A stretch of 56,438 nucleotides of DNA from Prochlorococcus sp. AG-347-K18 (GTDB lineage Bacteria; Cyanobacteriota; Cyanobacteriia; PCC-6307; Cyanobiaceae), in assembly GCA_003281365.1 (NCBI GenBank), contig QCCF01000011.1:1-56438 (forward strand), written 5' to 3'. Of the stretch, positions 9,544 through 17,869 are shown one piece after another. Position numbers and translations under genes: made by a program. A model generated the notes under the pieces. That model was not told where the DNA came from and ran no database searches. It saw nothing but the letters and a program-made list of their open reading frames with translations. Numbering within the stretch: the first letter of the stretch is position 1; every line of letters starts with the position of its first letter.

Positions 9544-12500
9544 ATGAGTTTAAATACTTTAGTTAATTATATTTCAAACTCACAAATTACTTCTGAATTA
9601 ATAATAAGAATTTCAAAAAATAAAGGATTAAATTTTATTGGTTCAAGTAGATATGCAAAATCAATAATACTAGATAGCATCGCAAAAAAAGAAGATAAAA
9701 ATATATTACTAATTTGTCCTAATATAGAAGTCGCATACAAATGGATTGGATATTTTGAAAGTATAAATGATAAAGCAGTTTTATACTATCCACCCACAGA
9801 ACATCTCCCATACTCTTCAATTAATAAATCTAAAGAGATTGAATTTGCACAGCTTACTGTTTTATCCAAATTAATAAAAAAGGAGAAAAAAGAACTTAAT
9901 ATTGTCATATCGACAGAAAGATCCCTACAACCTCATTTAATAAACAAAAACTTATTAGTTGAAAACAAACTAGATTTGCAACAAGGGACTAAAATTGAGA
10001 TTCAAGAATTAGCAAATAAACTTACCTGGCTCGGTTATAAGAAGGAAAATGTAACATCTTCAGAAGGTTTCTGGAGTAGGAGAGGCGAAATAATAGATAT
10101 ATATCCTATTAATAATGAGTTTCCTATAAGATTAGAATTTTTTGATAATGTAATTGAAAAAATAAGAGAATACGATCCACATACACAAAAAACACTAGAA
10201 AGTATTAATAAAATTGAAATCATACAGGCTGGATTCGATTTACTAATAAAAAATAAATTAAATAATTTATCTAAAAACAGTATTTTTAATTCAGAAGATA
10301 TAAACAAAAATAATCTTGATCGTTATTTAGGCATAATTGAAAAAAAGCCTTCCAATTTAATAGATTTCATAAATAATGAAACAATTCTTGTAATTGATGA
10401 ATTAGAAGATTGTAAAAAATTTGCTAATAATTGGTATCTAGACTCAGAGAGTAACTTTGAAAATTGTGCTTATGAAATAAATGAAAATCTTAAAAATAAT
10501 GATATTAATATCAAGCTCAGGTCTAATTTGCATTTAAAGTTTGACGAAATATTAAATTCACTGGATCATTTTAATTTAATAAAATTATATGAATTTGAAT
10601 CAAAAGAAAATATTGATAATAGGTTTTTATTAAACGATAAAAAATTAAATTCATACTCTAAAAATATAGGAAAATTATCCATTGATATAAATAAAAATAT
10701 AAAAAATAAAGAAAAAGTTTGGATATTATCAGCACAGCCATTAAGAACTAGAACTTTACTTTTTGAACATGAATGCAATACAAACTTCTTAAATAATCCT
10801 AATGATATTAATGAAGCATTTCAGTCAATTAATAGTTCAACTCCCTTAATTATAAAAAATAAGAACAATTATGAAATCGAGGGTTTTTACCTTCCGATAT
10901 GGAAAGTTGTCCTCATAACAGATAAAGAATTATTTTCACAACAATCACTTCTTAATAATGTATTTGTACGAAGAAAAAAAAGAAGTGTCAATTCAAATAT
11001 AAATGTTAATAAGATTAGTCCAGGTGATTTTATAGTTCATAAAAATCATGGAATAGGGAAATTTTTAAAAATTGAAAAAATAAATATAACTGGAGATTCA
11101 AGAGATTATCTAGTCATTCAGTATCAAGATGGCAAGATAAGTGTTGCTGCTGATCAATTAGGTAGTGTTAACAGATATAGATCAAGCGGAAAACTAAAGC
11201 CAAAAATAAATAAATTAGGAGGAACAGAATGGGAAAGAATAAAAGATAAAAATAAGAAACAAATCAAAAAAGTTGCTCTCGATATTTTAAAACTTTATGC
11301 AAAGAGAGAAAAACTAACGGGACACATATACCCAGAAGATGGTCCTTGGCAAGACGAATTAGAGGAATCATTCCCTTATCAACCAACTCCAGATCAAATT
11401 ACTGCCGTAAAAGAAATAAAATCTGATATGGAAAGCGATAAGCCAATGGATAGATTAGTTTGTGGAGATGTAGGATTTGGCAAAACAGAGGTAGCTGTTC
11501 GGGCGATTTTTAAGGCTATTACATCTGGCAAGCAGGTAATTTTACTAGCCCCAACCACAATCCTAGCTCAGCAACATTGGAGAACAATAAATAATAGATT
11601 TTCACCTTACCCAATAAAAGTTTCTTTACTCAATAGATTCAAAACCGTTAATGAGAGAAAGGAAATCTATGAAGGATTAAAAAATAACAAAATTGATTTG
11701 GTAGTAGCAACTCACCAAATTTTGGGAAAAGAAATTGAATTAAAAAATTTAGGACTACTTGTTATTGATGAAGAACAAAGATTTGGAGTAAAGCAAAAGG
11801 AGAAAATTAAAAAAATAAAAAACAATATCGACGTTTTAACTCTCTCAGCGACACCAATCCCAAGAACTCTATATATGAGCTTATCTGGACTTAGACAAAT
11901 GAGCTTACTAAATACTCCTCCTCCATCAAGAAGATCAATAAAAACATATTTATCTGAAATAGATATGGATGTAATAAGAACAGCTATTAATCAAGAACTT
12001 GATAGAGGAGGTCAGATCTTTTATGTTCTTCCAAGAATTTCTGATATTGATCAAGCTGTAAACAAATTAAAAAATATGTTTCCAAATTTGAAGTTTATTA
12101 TTGCACATGGACAAATGAACGAAACAGAGCTTGAAAATGCAATGATCTCTTTTAATAATGGAGAAGTAGATCTAATGATATGCACAACTATAATTGAAAG
12201 TGGATTAGACATCCCTAAAGTAAATACGATTATTATTGAAGATTCTCACAAATTTGGACTTTCACAACTCTATCAACTTAGAGGAAGAGTTGGTAGAAGC
12301 GGAGTTCAAGCATATGCTTGGTTATTTTATCCAAATATAAATAAAATAAATGAAGCTGCAAAAGAAAGATTGAAAGCGATAAAAGACTTTTCGGAACTAG
12401 GAAGTGGATACCAACTTGCAATGAAAGATATGGAAATAAGAGGTGTTGGAAGTTTACTAGGAGAAGAACAAAGTGGAAAGGTTAATGCTATTGGATATGA

Positions 12501-13056
12501 CTTATATATAGAAATGCTCCATGAGGCTATTTCAGAAATCAGTGGGCAAGAAATACCAGAAGTTAGCGACACACAAATTGATCTTCCCATAAACGCATTT
12601 ATACCTGCAACATGGATAATAAACAGGGAAGAGAAGCTTGAGGCTTACAAATCTGCTACTGAATGTTCAAATAATAATGAATTAACTGAATTAGCTACAG
12701 ACTGGATTAATAGATATGGAACCTTACCTAAACCTGTTGAGTCTTTAATATTAATAATGAGACTAAAATTACTAGCCAAAAAATGTGGTTTTAATAAGAT
12801 CAAACTCAAAAAGCCAAACATAGTTATAGAGACTAAATTAAAGAATTCTACTTTTAAAATCCTTAAAAATTCCTTATCAACTAGTGTTCAAAATAAATTT
12901 AATTTTGAGGAAGGAGAACAGTTATCAATAATTACTATAAGGGGTTTAGGAGTAACTGAAATTCAAAATCAAATTGATCAACTAATGTTATGGTTTGCTT
13001 CATTTGAAAAAGAAATAAAGAATTTCGACAAAGAACTTTTTATCAAAAAAGAATAA
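9544..13056 (+). CDS. mfd: Transcription-repair coupling factor
   Basis: An 1170-residue Mfd, close to the family's normal length. Mfd removes RNA polymerase stalled at DNA lesions and recruits UvrA. Order of domains: UvrB-like N-terminal part (1-350), an RNA-polymerase-interaction module (about 490-560, GDFIVHKNHGIGKF), superfamily-2 motor with Walker A GDVGFGKTEVAVR (about 645), DEEQ box VIDEEQRFG (about 742) and SATPIPRTLYMSL, then the TRG motif region (GLSQLYQLRGRVGRSG) and the C-terminal D7 domain. The N-terminal third is very Asn/Lys/Ile-rich, in line with the AT-rich genome. No frame break is visible. Confidence 0.97.
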   Translation: MSLNTLVNYISNSQITSELIIRISKNKGLNFIGSSRYAKSIILDSIAKKEDKNILLICPNIEVAYKWIGYFESINDKAVLYYPPTEHLPYSSINKSKEIEFAQLTVLSKLIKKEKKELNIVISTERSLQPHLINKNLLVENKLDLQQGTKIEIQELANKLTWLGYKKENVTSSEGFWSRRGEIIDIYPINNEFPIRLEFFDNVIEKIREYDPHTQKTLESINKIEIIQAGFDLLIKNKLNNLSKNSIFNSEDINKNNLDRYLGIIEKKPSNLIDFINNETILVIDELEDCKKFANNWYLDSESNFENCAYEINENLKNNDINIKLRSNLHLKFDEILNSLDHFNLIKLYEFESKENIDNRFLLNDKKLNSYSKNIGKLSIDINKNIKNKEKVWILSAQPLRTRTLLFEHECNTNFLNNPNDINEAFQSINSSTPLIIKNKNNYEIEGFYLPIWKVVLITDKELFSQQSLLNNVFVRRKKRSVNSNINVNKISPGDFIVHKNHGIGKFLKIEKINITGDSRDYLVIQYQDGKISVAADQLGSVNRYRSSGKLKPKINKLGGTEWERIKDKNKKQIKKVALDILKLYAKREKLTGHIYPEDGPWQDELEESFPYQPTPDQITAVKEIKSDMESDKPMDRLVCGDVGFGKTEVAVRAIFKAITSGKQVILLAPTTILAQQHWRTINNRFSPYPIKVSLLNRFKTVNERKEIYEGLKNNKIDLVVATHQILGKEIELKNLGLLVIDEEQRFGVKQKEKIKKIKNNIDVLTLSATPIPRTLYMSLSGLRQMSLLNTPPPSRRSIKTYLSEIDMDVIRTAINQELDRGGQIFYVLPRISDIDQAVNKLKNMFPNLKFIIAHGQMNETELENAMISFNNGEVDLMICTTIIESGLDIPKVNTIIIEDSHKFGLSQLYQLRGRVGRSGVQAYAWLFYPNINKINEAAKERLKAIKDFSELGSGYQLAMKDMEIRGVGSLLGEEQSGKVNAIGYDLYIEMLHEAISEISGQEIPEVSDTQIDLPINAFIPATWIINREEKLEAYKSATECSNNNELTELATDWINRYGTLPKPVESLILIMRLKLLAKKCGFNKIKLKKPNIVIETKLKNSTFKILKNSLSTSVQNKFNFEEGEQLSIITIRGLGVTEIQNQIDQLMLWFASFEKEIKNFDKELFIKKE

Positions 13057-13128
13057 ATTATTAAATAATTATTTAAAATCCGCGAAAGAGTTCGATTTTA
13101 GTTAAATTTAATAAAATTTGTTTACTTC

Positions 13129-13290
13129 ATGGGTGAATATATAGACGTCGGAATTCAAACTTCGATATTACCTTTATCAATTATTATTCCGTCAATTGTA
13201 CTTGGTATTTACGCTTTATTAGGAGTTGAAACTGAAAACGATGATGATGATTCAGATTCAGGAAGTGGAGGCTTAATGCAACCTATTTGA
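13129..13290 (+). CDS. Small single-span membrane protein with acidic C-terminus
   Basis: A 53-residue frame. A hydrophobic segment (about 11-32, SILPLSIIIPSIVLGIYALL) is followed by a run of four aspartates and a Ser/Gly tail ending in MQPI. This resembles the small single-helix proteins that accompany photosynthetic complexes in cyanobacteria, but it does not match a named subunit I know. The ATG is about 70 bp downstream of mfd, and a hairpin with a T-run directly follows the stop, supporting a real short transcript. Confidence 0.65.
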   Translation: MGEYIDVGIQTSILPLSIIIPSIVLGIYALLGVETENDDDDSDSGSGGLMQPI

Positions 13291-13314
13291 AACTATTCAC
13301 CTAATAGTTTTTTT
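13291..13314 (+). terminator. Rho-independent terminator after the 53-residue gene
   Basis: Arms AACTATT (13291-13297) and AATAGTT (13303-13309) enclose a 5-base loop and lead into a T-run. The hairpin begins right after the TGA stop at 13290 and overlaps the end of the convergent gene at 13297-13659. Confidence 0.6.
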
Positions 13315-13659
13315 ATTTCTTTTGAAAATCTTATATATCCGGTAAAATGTTCCAATTAACAAAATCAAGCAAACAATCGAAGAAATTAAAATAAAAAGAA
13401 CTACAAAAATGTCGTAAAGACTCACAAATAGACCTTTACTCAAGATAAAAGATTTATTTAAATTGGTTAATAGATTTTGAAATAACAAAATCTTATTAGG
13501 TATTAAATAATTTAGATAGACCAAAAGAATACTCAAAATAAACATAAAAGCAGATTCAATATATAGTTTTCTTTTTGATTTCCTTCTTAAACTTAATTTA
13601 TTTTTAAAAATATATTTATCAGAGTTCATTTTTAAATTAGTTATGTTTAAATCAGCCAT
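13297..13659 (-). CDS. Small membrane protein, unknown family
   Basis: A 120-residue Lys/Leu/Ile-rich protein with two clear hydrophobic segments: about residues 34-50 (SAFMFILSILLVYLNYL) and about 82-107 (LYDIFVVLFILISSIVCLIL). A basic C-terminus (IFKRNKKTIR) follows. I do not recognise the family. It is convergent with the 53-residue gene and lies downstream of the DUF4335 gene on the same strand across an 84 bp gap. Confidence 0.6.
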   Translation of the reverse strand: MADLNITNLKMNSDKYIFKNKLSLRRKSKRKLYIESAFMFILSILLVYLNYLIPNKILLFQNLLTNLNKSFILSKGLFVSLYDIFVVLFILISSIVCLILLIGTFYRIYKIFKRNKKTIR

Positions 13660-13743
13660 AAATTGAGGCTAAAAGAATAAATAAAAATTTATCTTAAAAT
13701 TTCCCCATAATATCGTCTTTAACATTAGTATGCTAAAGATTTT

Positions 13744-14331
13744 TTATTTTGTGTTTATAATTACATTTTTTTCTTTATCTTCAACAGGATTATAAAAATT
13801 AATAAAGGTATAGGAGAAAAGAATCAAGGAGCTAATTGCCAAAAGTGGAGGCAAAAAGAAATTTGAAAGTTTAACTTTTTTGCTTAAACCAAATTTTACT
13901 TTTTTAGGAATAATATTGGTGAGAACTGATTCCTTTATTCTGACCTTTGGAGATTCATTTAATTGGTCAAAGCAATTTATGGTATCTGACAATAGTGAAT
14001 TACCAATTTTAATAATTAAAGGCTTTACATCAGGTTTAGAGCTTTTTAGAGTGATATTATGTATGTAAATGTTGTCAGCTTTTATATCAATTAATTTAGA
14101 TTGAAAAATTGGAATTTCGTTATTTATTAAAAGATTAGAATAATTATAAAATGCATCCATGATTGGCCTTAAATGTTCGATTTTGCCTTCAATAAGTGGT
14201 TTGTCTATAATGGTTAATTTCCATTGAGAAATAATTGATATTTGATCTTTATTTTCATTATTAGAATAATCAGGTAATCCTATTATTTCAAGACTAACTG
14301 AAGATTGATGAAATAATAATCTATTCTGCAT
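13744..14331 (-). CDS. DUF4335-like protein
   Basis: A 195-residue protein. The N-terminus (RLLFHQSSVSLEIIGLPDYS) followed by a strand pattern ending in IEGKIEHLRPIMDAFYNYSNLLI resembles cyanobacterial DUF4335, in which a short strand motif precedes a helix like the one here. A single hydrophobic segment at about 158-182 (FFLPPLLAISSLILFSYTFI) suggests C-terminal membrane anchoring. It lies 4 bp downstream of the DUF3038 gene; DUF3038 and DUF4335 genes are neighbours in many cyanobacteria, which supports the assignment. Function unknown. Confidence 0.7.
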   Translation of the reverse strand: MQNRLLFHQSSVSLEIIGLPDYSNNENKDQISIISQWKLTIIDKPLIEGKIEHLRPIMDAFYNYSNLLINNEIPIFQSKLIDIKADNIYIHNITLKSSKPDVKPLIIKIGNSLLSDTINCFDQLNESPKVRIKESVLTNIIPKKVKFGLSKKVKLSNFFLPPLLAISSLILFSYTFINFYNPVEDKEKNVIINTK

Positions 14332-14335
14332 AGTT

Positions 14336-14860
14336 TTAAAAATTGAGTAAAAAATTCCTCAACTTTTGATAACCCTGATTAGAAATACAGAGAGATAAGG
14401 CCAACAACGACTTAATAAGAATCTCATCATTTTCAGGTTGATTTATAAGCTTTTTTACTCTTATGCTATTCATGTTAAACCTTTCATTAACTAACTCTAC
14501 AAATCTCATATTAAAGTCACTCCAAATAAATCCATCCTTTTCAGGTTCTTCTTTAGATTGAAGTATCTTTTTGGTATAAGGATACAAATATCTAGACATT
14601 TCTACAGTAATTTTAATTAAAGCATCAAATTCCTCTAATTTGATGTTGTTATTCATATAAGATTTTCGTAAGGGATTCTTATTTCTTAGTTTCCAAATAG
14701 TAACTTTGTTAGGCAAAATATGATTTAATTTGAGTCTATTTGATATCTCGTAAAGTGAATGTATACCATTTAAATCTACTGTCTCGAGAATTAATAATAG
14801 TAAATCAAGCTTCTCTATAGATTGCCTTGATACCTGATCTTGATTTGTTAAAACAGTAAT
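14336..14860 (-). CDS. DUF3038 family protein; start is non-canonical or frameshifted
   Basis: The conserved DUF3038 core IWKLRNKNPLRKSY is clear. The first ordinary start codon (TTG at 14716) would leave only 126 residues and remove a conserved-looking helix. The same frame is open up to a TGA at 14869-14867 and encodes SIEKLDLLLLILETVDLNG, which fits the start of the domain (LDLLLLALEALDL-type). In this extension there is no ATG, GTG or TTG. The best candidates are ATT at 14860 (174 residues, drawn here) or a canonical ATG at 14870 displaced by one base: removing one A from ATGAAGAACA would read M-R-T-I-T-V. Followed after 4 bp by the DUF4335-like gene. Confidence 0.72.
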   Translation of the reverse strand: MTVLTNQDQVSRQSIEKLDLLLLILETVDLNGIHSLYEISNRLKLNHILPNKVTIWKLRNKNPLRKSYMNNNIKLEEFDALIKITVEMSRYLYPYTKKILQSKEEPEKDGFIWSDFNMRFVELVNERFNMNSIRVKKLINQPENDEILIKSLLALSLCISNQGYQKLRNFLLNF

Positions 14861-14898
14861 TGTTCTTCATTAAACTAAACGAAATTATAACAGAAAAA

Positions 14899-15096
14899 TT
14901 ATTCCATTTTTTGAAATAAAAATGAATATAACTTATCAAGTTCTTCAATAGTTAGCATTCCATAACTCCATAACAAGATTGGTAATGAAGTGTTATTTCT
15001 TATTGATAATTTTAAAGCAAGTTCAATTGATGACTCATCCAAACCTATTTCATCATATAAATAAATTAATATTTTTTCTAATAAATATTTATTCAT
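14899..15096 (-). CDS. DUF2949 family protein
   Basis: A 65-residue protein matching the small cyanobacterial DUF2949 family: LLEKILIYLYDEIGL, then SIELALKLSIRNNTSLPILL, WSYGMLTIEELDKLYSFL. The L-P-I-x-L-W-x-Y-G-x-L-T/S motif is the hallmark. Function unknown. It starts 5 bp downstream of the UbiH-type gene (stop at 15102), so it is probably co-transcribed with it. Confidence 0.85.
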   Translation of the reverse strand: MNKYLLEKILIYLYDEIGLDESSIELALKLSIRNNTSLPILLWSYGMLTIEELDKLYSFLFQKME

Positions 15097-15101
15097 AAAT
15101 T

Positions 15102-16256
15102 TTATTTAATTCTGGAATAAACGAGGGATTTTGTCATTTGATTTAGGATAAATTTTCTTACAAAAACAAAATTATTTAAAATTAAGAAAGAAAATTTTCT
15201 TATCGGAAATAAAAATAAGTTTCTATTTGCAAAAATAGATATCAGAAAATCGGTTATTAGCATAGTAAAAATAATATCTATAATTCTGCTTGAAAAATAC
15301 TTAAATTTAAAAAAAATCAAATGCTTTTTAGTAATAGAAATATTCTTATTAAAGAGATCAAAAATGGTATTAACATCTCTCCAACAACTATTTAAACCCT
15401 GACCACCCACAGGATGAAATGTATGAAATGCATCACCAACGAAAACTAATTTCTTAAAATTAAAAATTGGGAAATTAAAGGATAAGGAAACAGGAAATAT
15501 ATTTAATTCTCCGATTATTTGATCTAGCTTAAATTGATCAGGCAGGATAGTTGATAAATTATCCAATAAAAAATTCTTATCAGAATTCAACCTTTCAATA
15601 GATTTTAATGTATTGGAAGTCCAAATTACTTGATATAAGTTTTTTCCCAATGGCAATAATGCAAGTGGGCCTTCTTTTCTAAAAATTTCGTAAGCACGCT
15701 TTTCGCAATTACCCCTAAGAGAAATCTTAAACGTTAAGCAGGACTGATTATAAGATTTCTTAATATCAAAATACTTGAGCATTTTTTTATCAAGAGAATT
15801 TGCTCCTGTAGAAAAGAATTGATAATCGAATAATATTTTTTTATTTGATAATTTTTGAGGCGTCATAAAAAAGATGTTACGATAATTATCCACTTCTCTA
15901 AAAAAAATATTCATAAGATCTGAATGTTTAACTACCCAGCCAATATTTTTAGCAAAATTAATATCATCATCTAAATCAGAGAGTGTTAGGTTGGTTATGG
16001 AAGAAGTAACACTGTCTGATATTGAAAGAGTATCAAAACCAAATAAATATGGTTCTAATTTTTCCCAAAGTCTGAATTTAGTTAAAATTTTTCTAGTCGA
16101 ATGAGTAATCGCATATGTTTTATCCTTATCAATTAATCTATCTCTTGTTAATAAATCAGTTAAAAAAATATCACAATCAAATTTTGCAAGTGCAATTGAA
16201 AGTAGTAAACCTGTTGGACCTGAGCCAACAATTTTAAAAAATAATTTTTTTTTCAT
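15102..16256 (-). CDS. UbiH/COQ6-type FAD-dependent monooxygenase
   Basis: A 384-residue flavoprotein. The N-terminal dinucleotide-binding site reads KIVGSGPTGLLLSIALAKF (G-x-G-x-x-G at about 11-16), and the second FAD motif is VGDAFHTFHPVGGQGLN (about 272-288), typical of aromatic-ring hydroxylases of the UbiH family. In cyanobacteria homologues are implicated in plastoquinone or other quinone head-group hydroxylation, so thylakoid quinone synthesis is the likely role; the exact substrate is inferred. A hydrophobic patch lies near residues 330-350. It sits 19 bp downstream of the neighbouring membrane-protein gene. Confidence 0.88.
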   Translation of the reverse strand: MKKKLFFKIVGSGPTGLLLSIALAKFDCDIFLTDLLTRDRLIDKDKTYAITHSTRKILTKFRLWEKLEPYLFGFDTLSISDSVTSSITNLTLSDLDDDINFAKNIGWVVKHSDLMNIFFREVDNYRNIFFMTPQKLSNKKILFDYQFFSTGANSLDKKMLKYFDIKKSYNQSCLTFKISLRGNCEKRAYEIFRKEGPLALLPLGKNLYQVIWTSNTLKSIERLNSDKNFLLDNLSTILPDQFKLDQIIGELNIFPVSLSFNFPIFNFKKLVFVGDAFHTFHPVGGQGLNSCWRDVNTIFDLFNKNISITKKHLIFFKFKYFSSRIIDIIFTMLITDFLISIFANRNLFLFPIRKFSFLILNNFVFVRKFILNQMTKSLVYSRIK

Positions 16257-16275
16257 TATTTAATATTATTAGCGT

Positions 16276-16917
16276 CTATTTATTTATATAAATGTAGCAA
16301 ATTTCTTCAAATGCTGGTCTTAATAAATAGGGGTACTCACCAACCCATAAATTAACTTCTGGCAACCAAGCATCTGTCAGATAAAAATCTTTATCAAAAT
16401 TACGGTAGTTTGATGATAATAAACATCTTATATTTGTCCCAATCCTTATTTGACTGTGCTTATTTTCCATCGGGAAACTTAATTTTTCTAAATAACCATC
16501 TTCATCTTCTAATTCGAGTACTAACCAAGTCCTTTTATTTTCGACCACTTCTAATCGACCTTGTCTATTAGATTGTTCTCTGGAACTTTCGATCTTTTCT
16601 GTTTTATAAATATCTGATACGTAACCATCAAATATTGAAAAGAATTTATATTTTCTTATTTGCAAATTTTTTCTACTTGATTCGAGAATTGGCCCCCAGA
16701 TGATATAAAGAAAGAAAGCTACGCATAGCAATAACCAAAAATTATTTGTTTGATCTCCTGTTGAACTTATTATTAAAGAGATAAATCCACCAATAGAAGA
16801 TACTATTACTCTTTGAAGAATTTTCCTAGGATTACCCAAAGCATATTTAAACTGACTTCCAGTTCCAACTGAAGGAATGAGTTTTGAAATTTGATTTGAA
16901 TTAATTGGAATTAGCAT
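16276..16917 (-). CDS. Conserved cyanobacterial membrane protein
   Basis: A 213-residue protein with two adjacent hydrophobic segments (about 36-52 and about 57-76, NNFWLLLCVAFFLYIIWGPILES) and a soluble C-terminal domain with a repeated acidic/beta pattern (WLVLELEDEDGYLEKLSFP) and a terminal LPEVNLWVGEYPYLLRPAF. Similar cyanobacterial proteins have been labelled 'phosphate ABC transporter permease', which nothing here supports. It begins 1 bp downstream of dapB, so co-transcription with dapB and ubiH-like is likely. Confidence 0.78.
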   Translation of the reverse strand: MLIPINSNQISKLIPSVGTGSQFKYALGNPRKILQRVIVSSIGGFISLIISSTGDQTNNFWLLLCVAFFLYIIWGPILESSRKNLQIRKYKFFSIFDGYVSDIYKTEKIESSREQSNRQGRLEVVENKRTWLVLELEDEDGYLEKLSFPMENKHSQIRIGTNIRCLLSSNYRNFDKDFYLTDAWLPEVNLWVGEYPYLLRPAFEEICYIYINK

Positions 16918-16918
16918 A

Positions 16919-17767
16919 TTAGAAAATTAATTTCTCTAGCCCATAAATTAAGGATTCATAATTACCTATTTTTTTAATAGCCTGCAAAACGCCTGGCATA
17001 TATGCTTTTCTGTCAATAGTGTCATGCTTAATTGTATAAGTTTCACCTGGAGATCCCATAATTACTAACTGATGGGCTAATAATCCTGGTAATCGTACAG
17101 AATGTATATTTATACCTGAATCTCTGATCCCACCTCGCACACCTTTCAATGACTCAGACTCTTTTACTAAATTCTGATTAAATTTCTTTGGATATTCTTC
17201 AATCATTTCAGCAGTTTTTATACACGTTCCACTAGGAGAATCAGCTTTTTGATTATGATGCATCTCTATTAATTCAATATTGTCATAAAATCTGGCGGCT
17301 ACTGATGCTGCCTGCTGTAGAAGAACCATGCCTACTGAAAAATTAGGAATTATTGCACAACCAACAGATGCCTTCTGAGCAAAAACAGACAAGTCTTTTA
17401 TTTGAGAAGGAGAAAGTCCTGTTGTGCCAACTACTGGAGAAATACCATATGCGATTGCTGACCTTGTATTTTCATATACAGAATCAGGATGAGTAAAATC
17501 AACCAAAACAGGTTTGATTTTTTCATTTCTATAATCTTGACTAACGGAACATAAAGTCCCTTCAAAATCATTAGAAACAAAAACATCACAATTTTTAACC
17601 TTCAATAATTCAGAAATATTTGAACCATTGTTCTTTTCGTTTATGTCAATTGCTGCGACAAGTTCACAATCTGTAGAATTTAATACAGTATTAACAACTT
17701 CGCTACCCATTCTGCCTAAAGCTCCGGAAACTAGTACTGGTACGGGTTTTTTAGAATTTTCAATCAT
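16919..17767 (-). CDS. dapB: 4-hydroxy-tetrahydrodipicolinate reductase
   Basis: A 282-residue enzyme of lysine/diaminopimelate synthesis, reducing the dapA product with NAD(P)H. Visible: N-terminal Rossmann motif [22 protein letters not shown], and the substrate-binding/catalytic stretch [13 protein letters not shown] (about 168-180) with the conserved His-His and Lys. Length is typical. It heads a leftward run through the UbiH-type gene and DUF2949. chlH is divergent about 100 bp away. Confidence 0.96.
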   Translation of the reverse strand: MIENSKKPVPVLVSGALGRMGSEVVNTVLNSTDCELVAAIDINEKNNGSNISELLKVKNCDVFVSNDFEGTLCSVSQDYRNEKIKPVLVDFTHPDSVYENTRSAIAYGISPVVGTTGLSPSQIKDLSVFAQKASVGCAIIPNFSVGMVLLQQAASVAARFYDNIELIEMHHNQKADSPSGTCIKTAEMIEEYPKKFNQNLVKESESLKGVRGGIRDSGINIHSVRLPGLLAHQLVIMGSPGETYTIKHDTIDRKAYMPGVLQAIKKIGNYESLIYGLEKLIF

Positions 17768-17869
17768 TTTTTTAAAAATTTTTTTTTTAAAGGTTGTTAC
17801 ACGCTATTTATATTGCACACAATAACGTCTTTTCATTCGTAGGCTGGTAGAAATACTTAAATAAAATCA

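Noticed and set aside
10035-10307. Minus-strand frame inside mfd
   Set aside because: Complement of a clear mfd region; composition is shadow-like and there is no motif. The same applies to 10566-10778 and 12327-12590.
17628-17825. Plus-strand frame over the dapB start
   Set aside because: It runs over dapB and lacks any motif; the sequence is explained by dapB and the chlH upstream gap.
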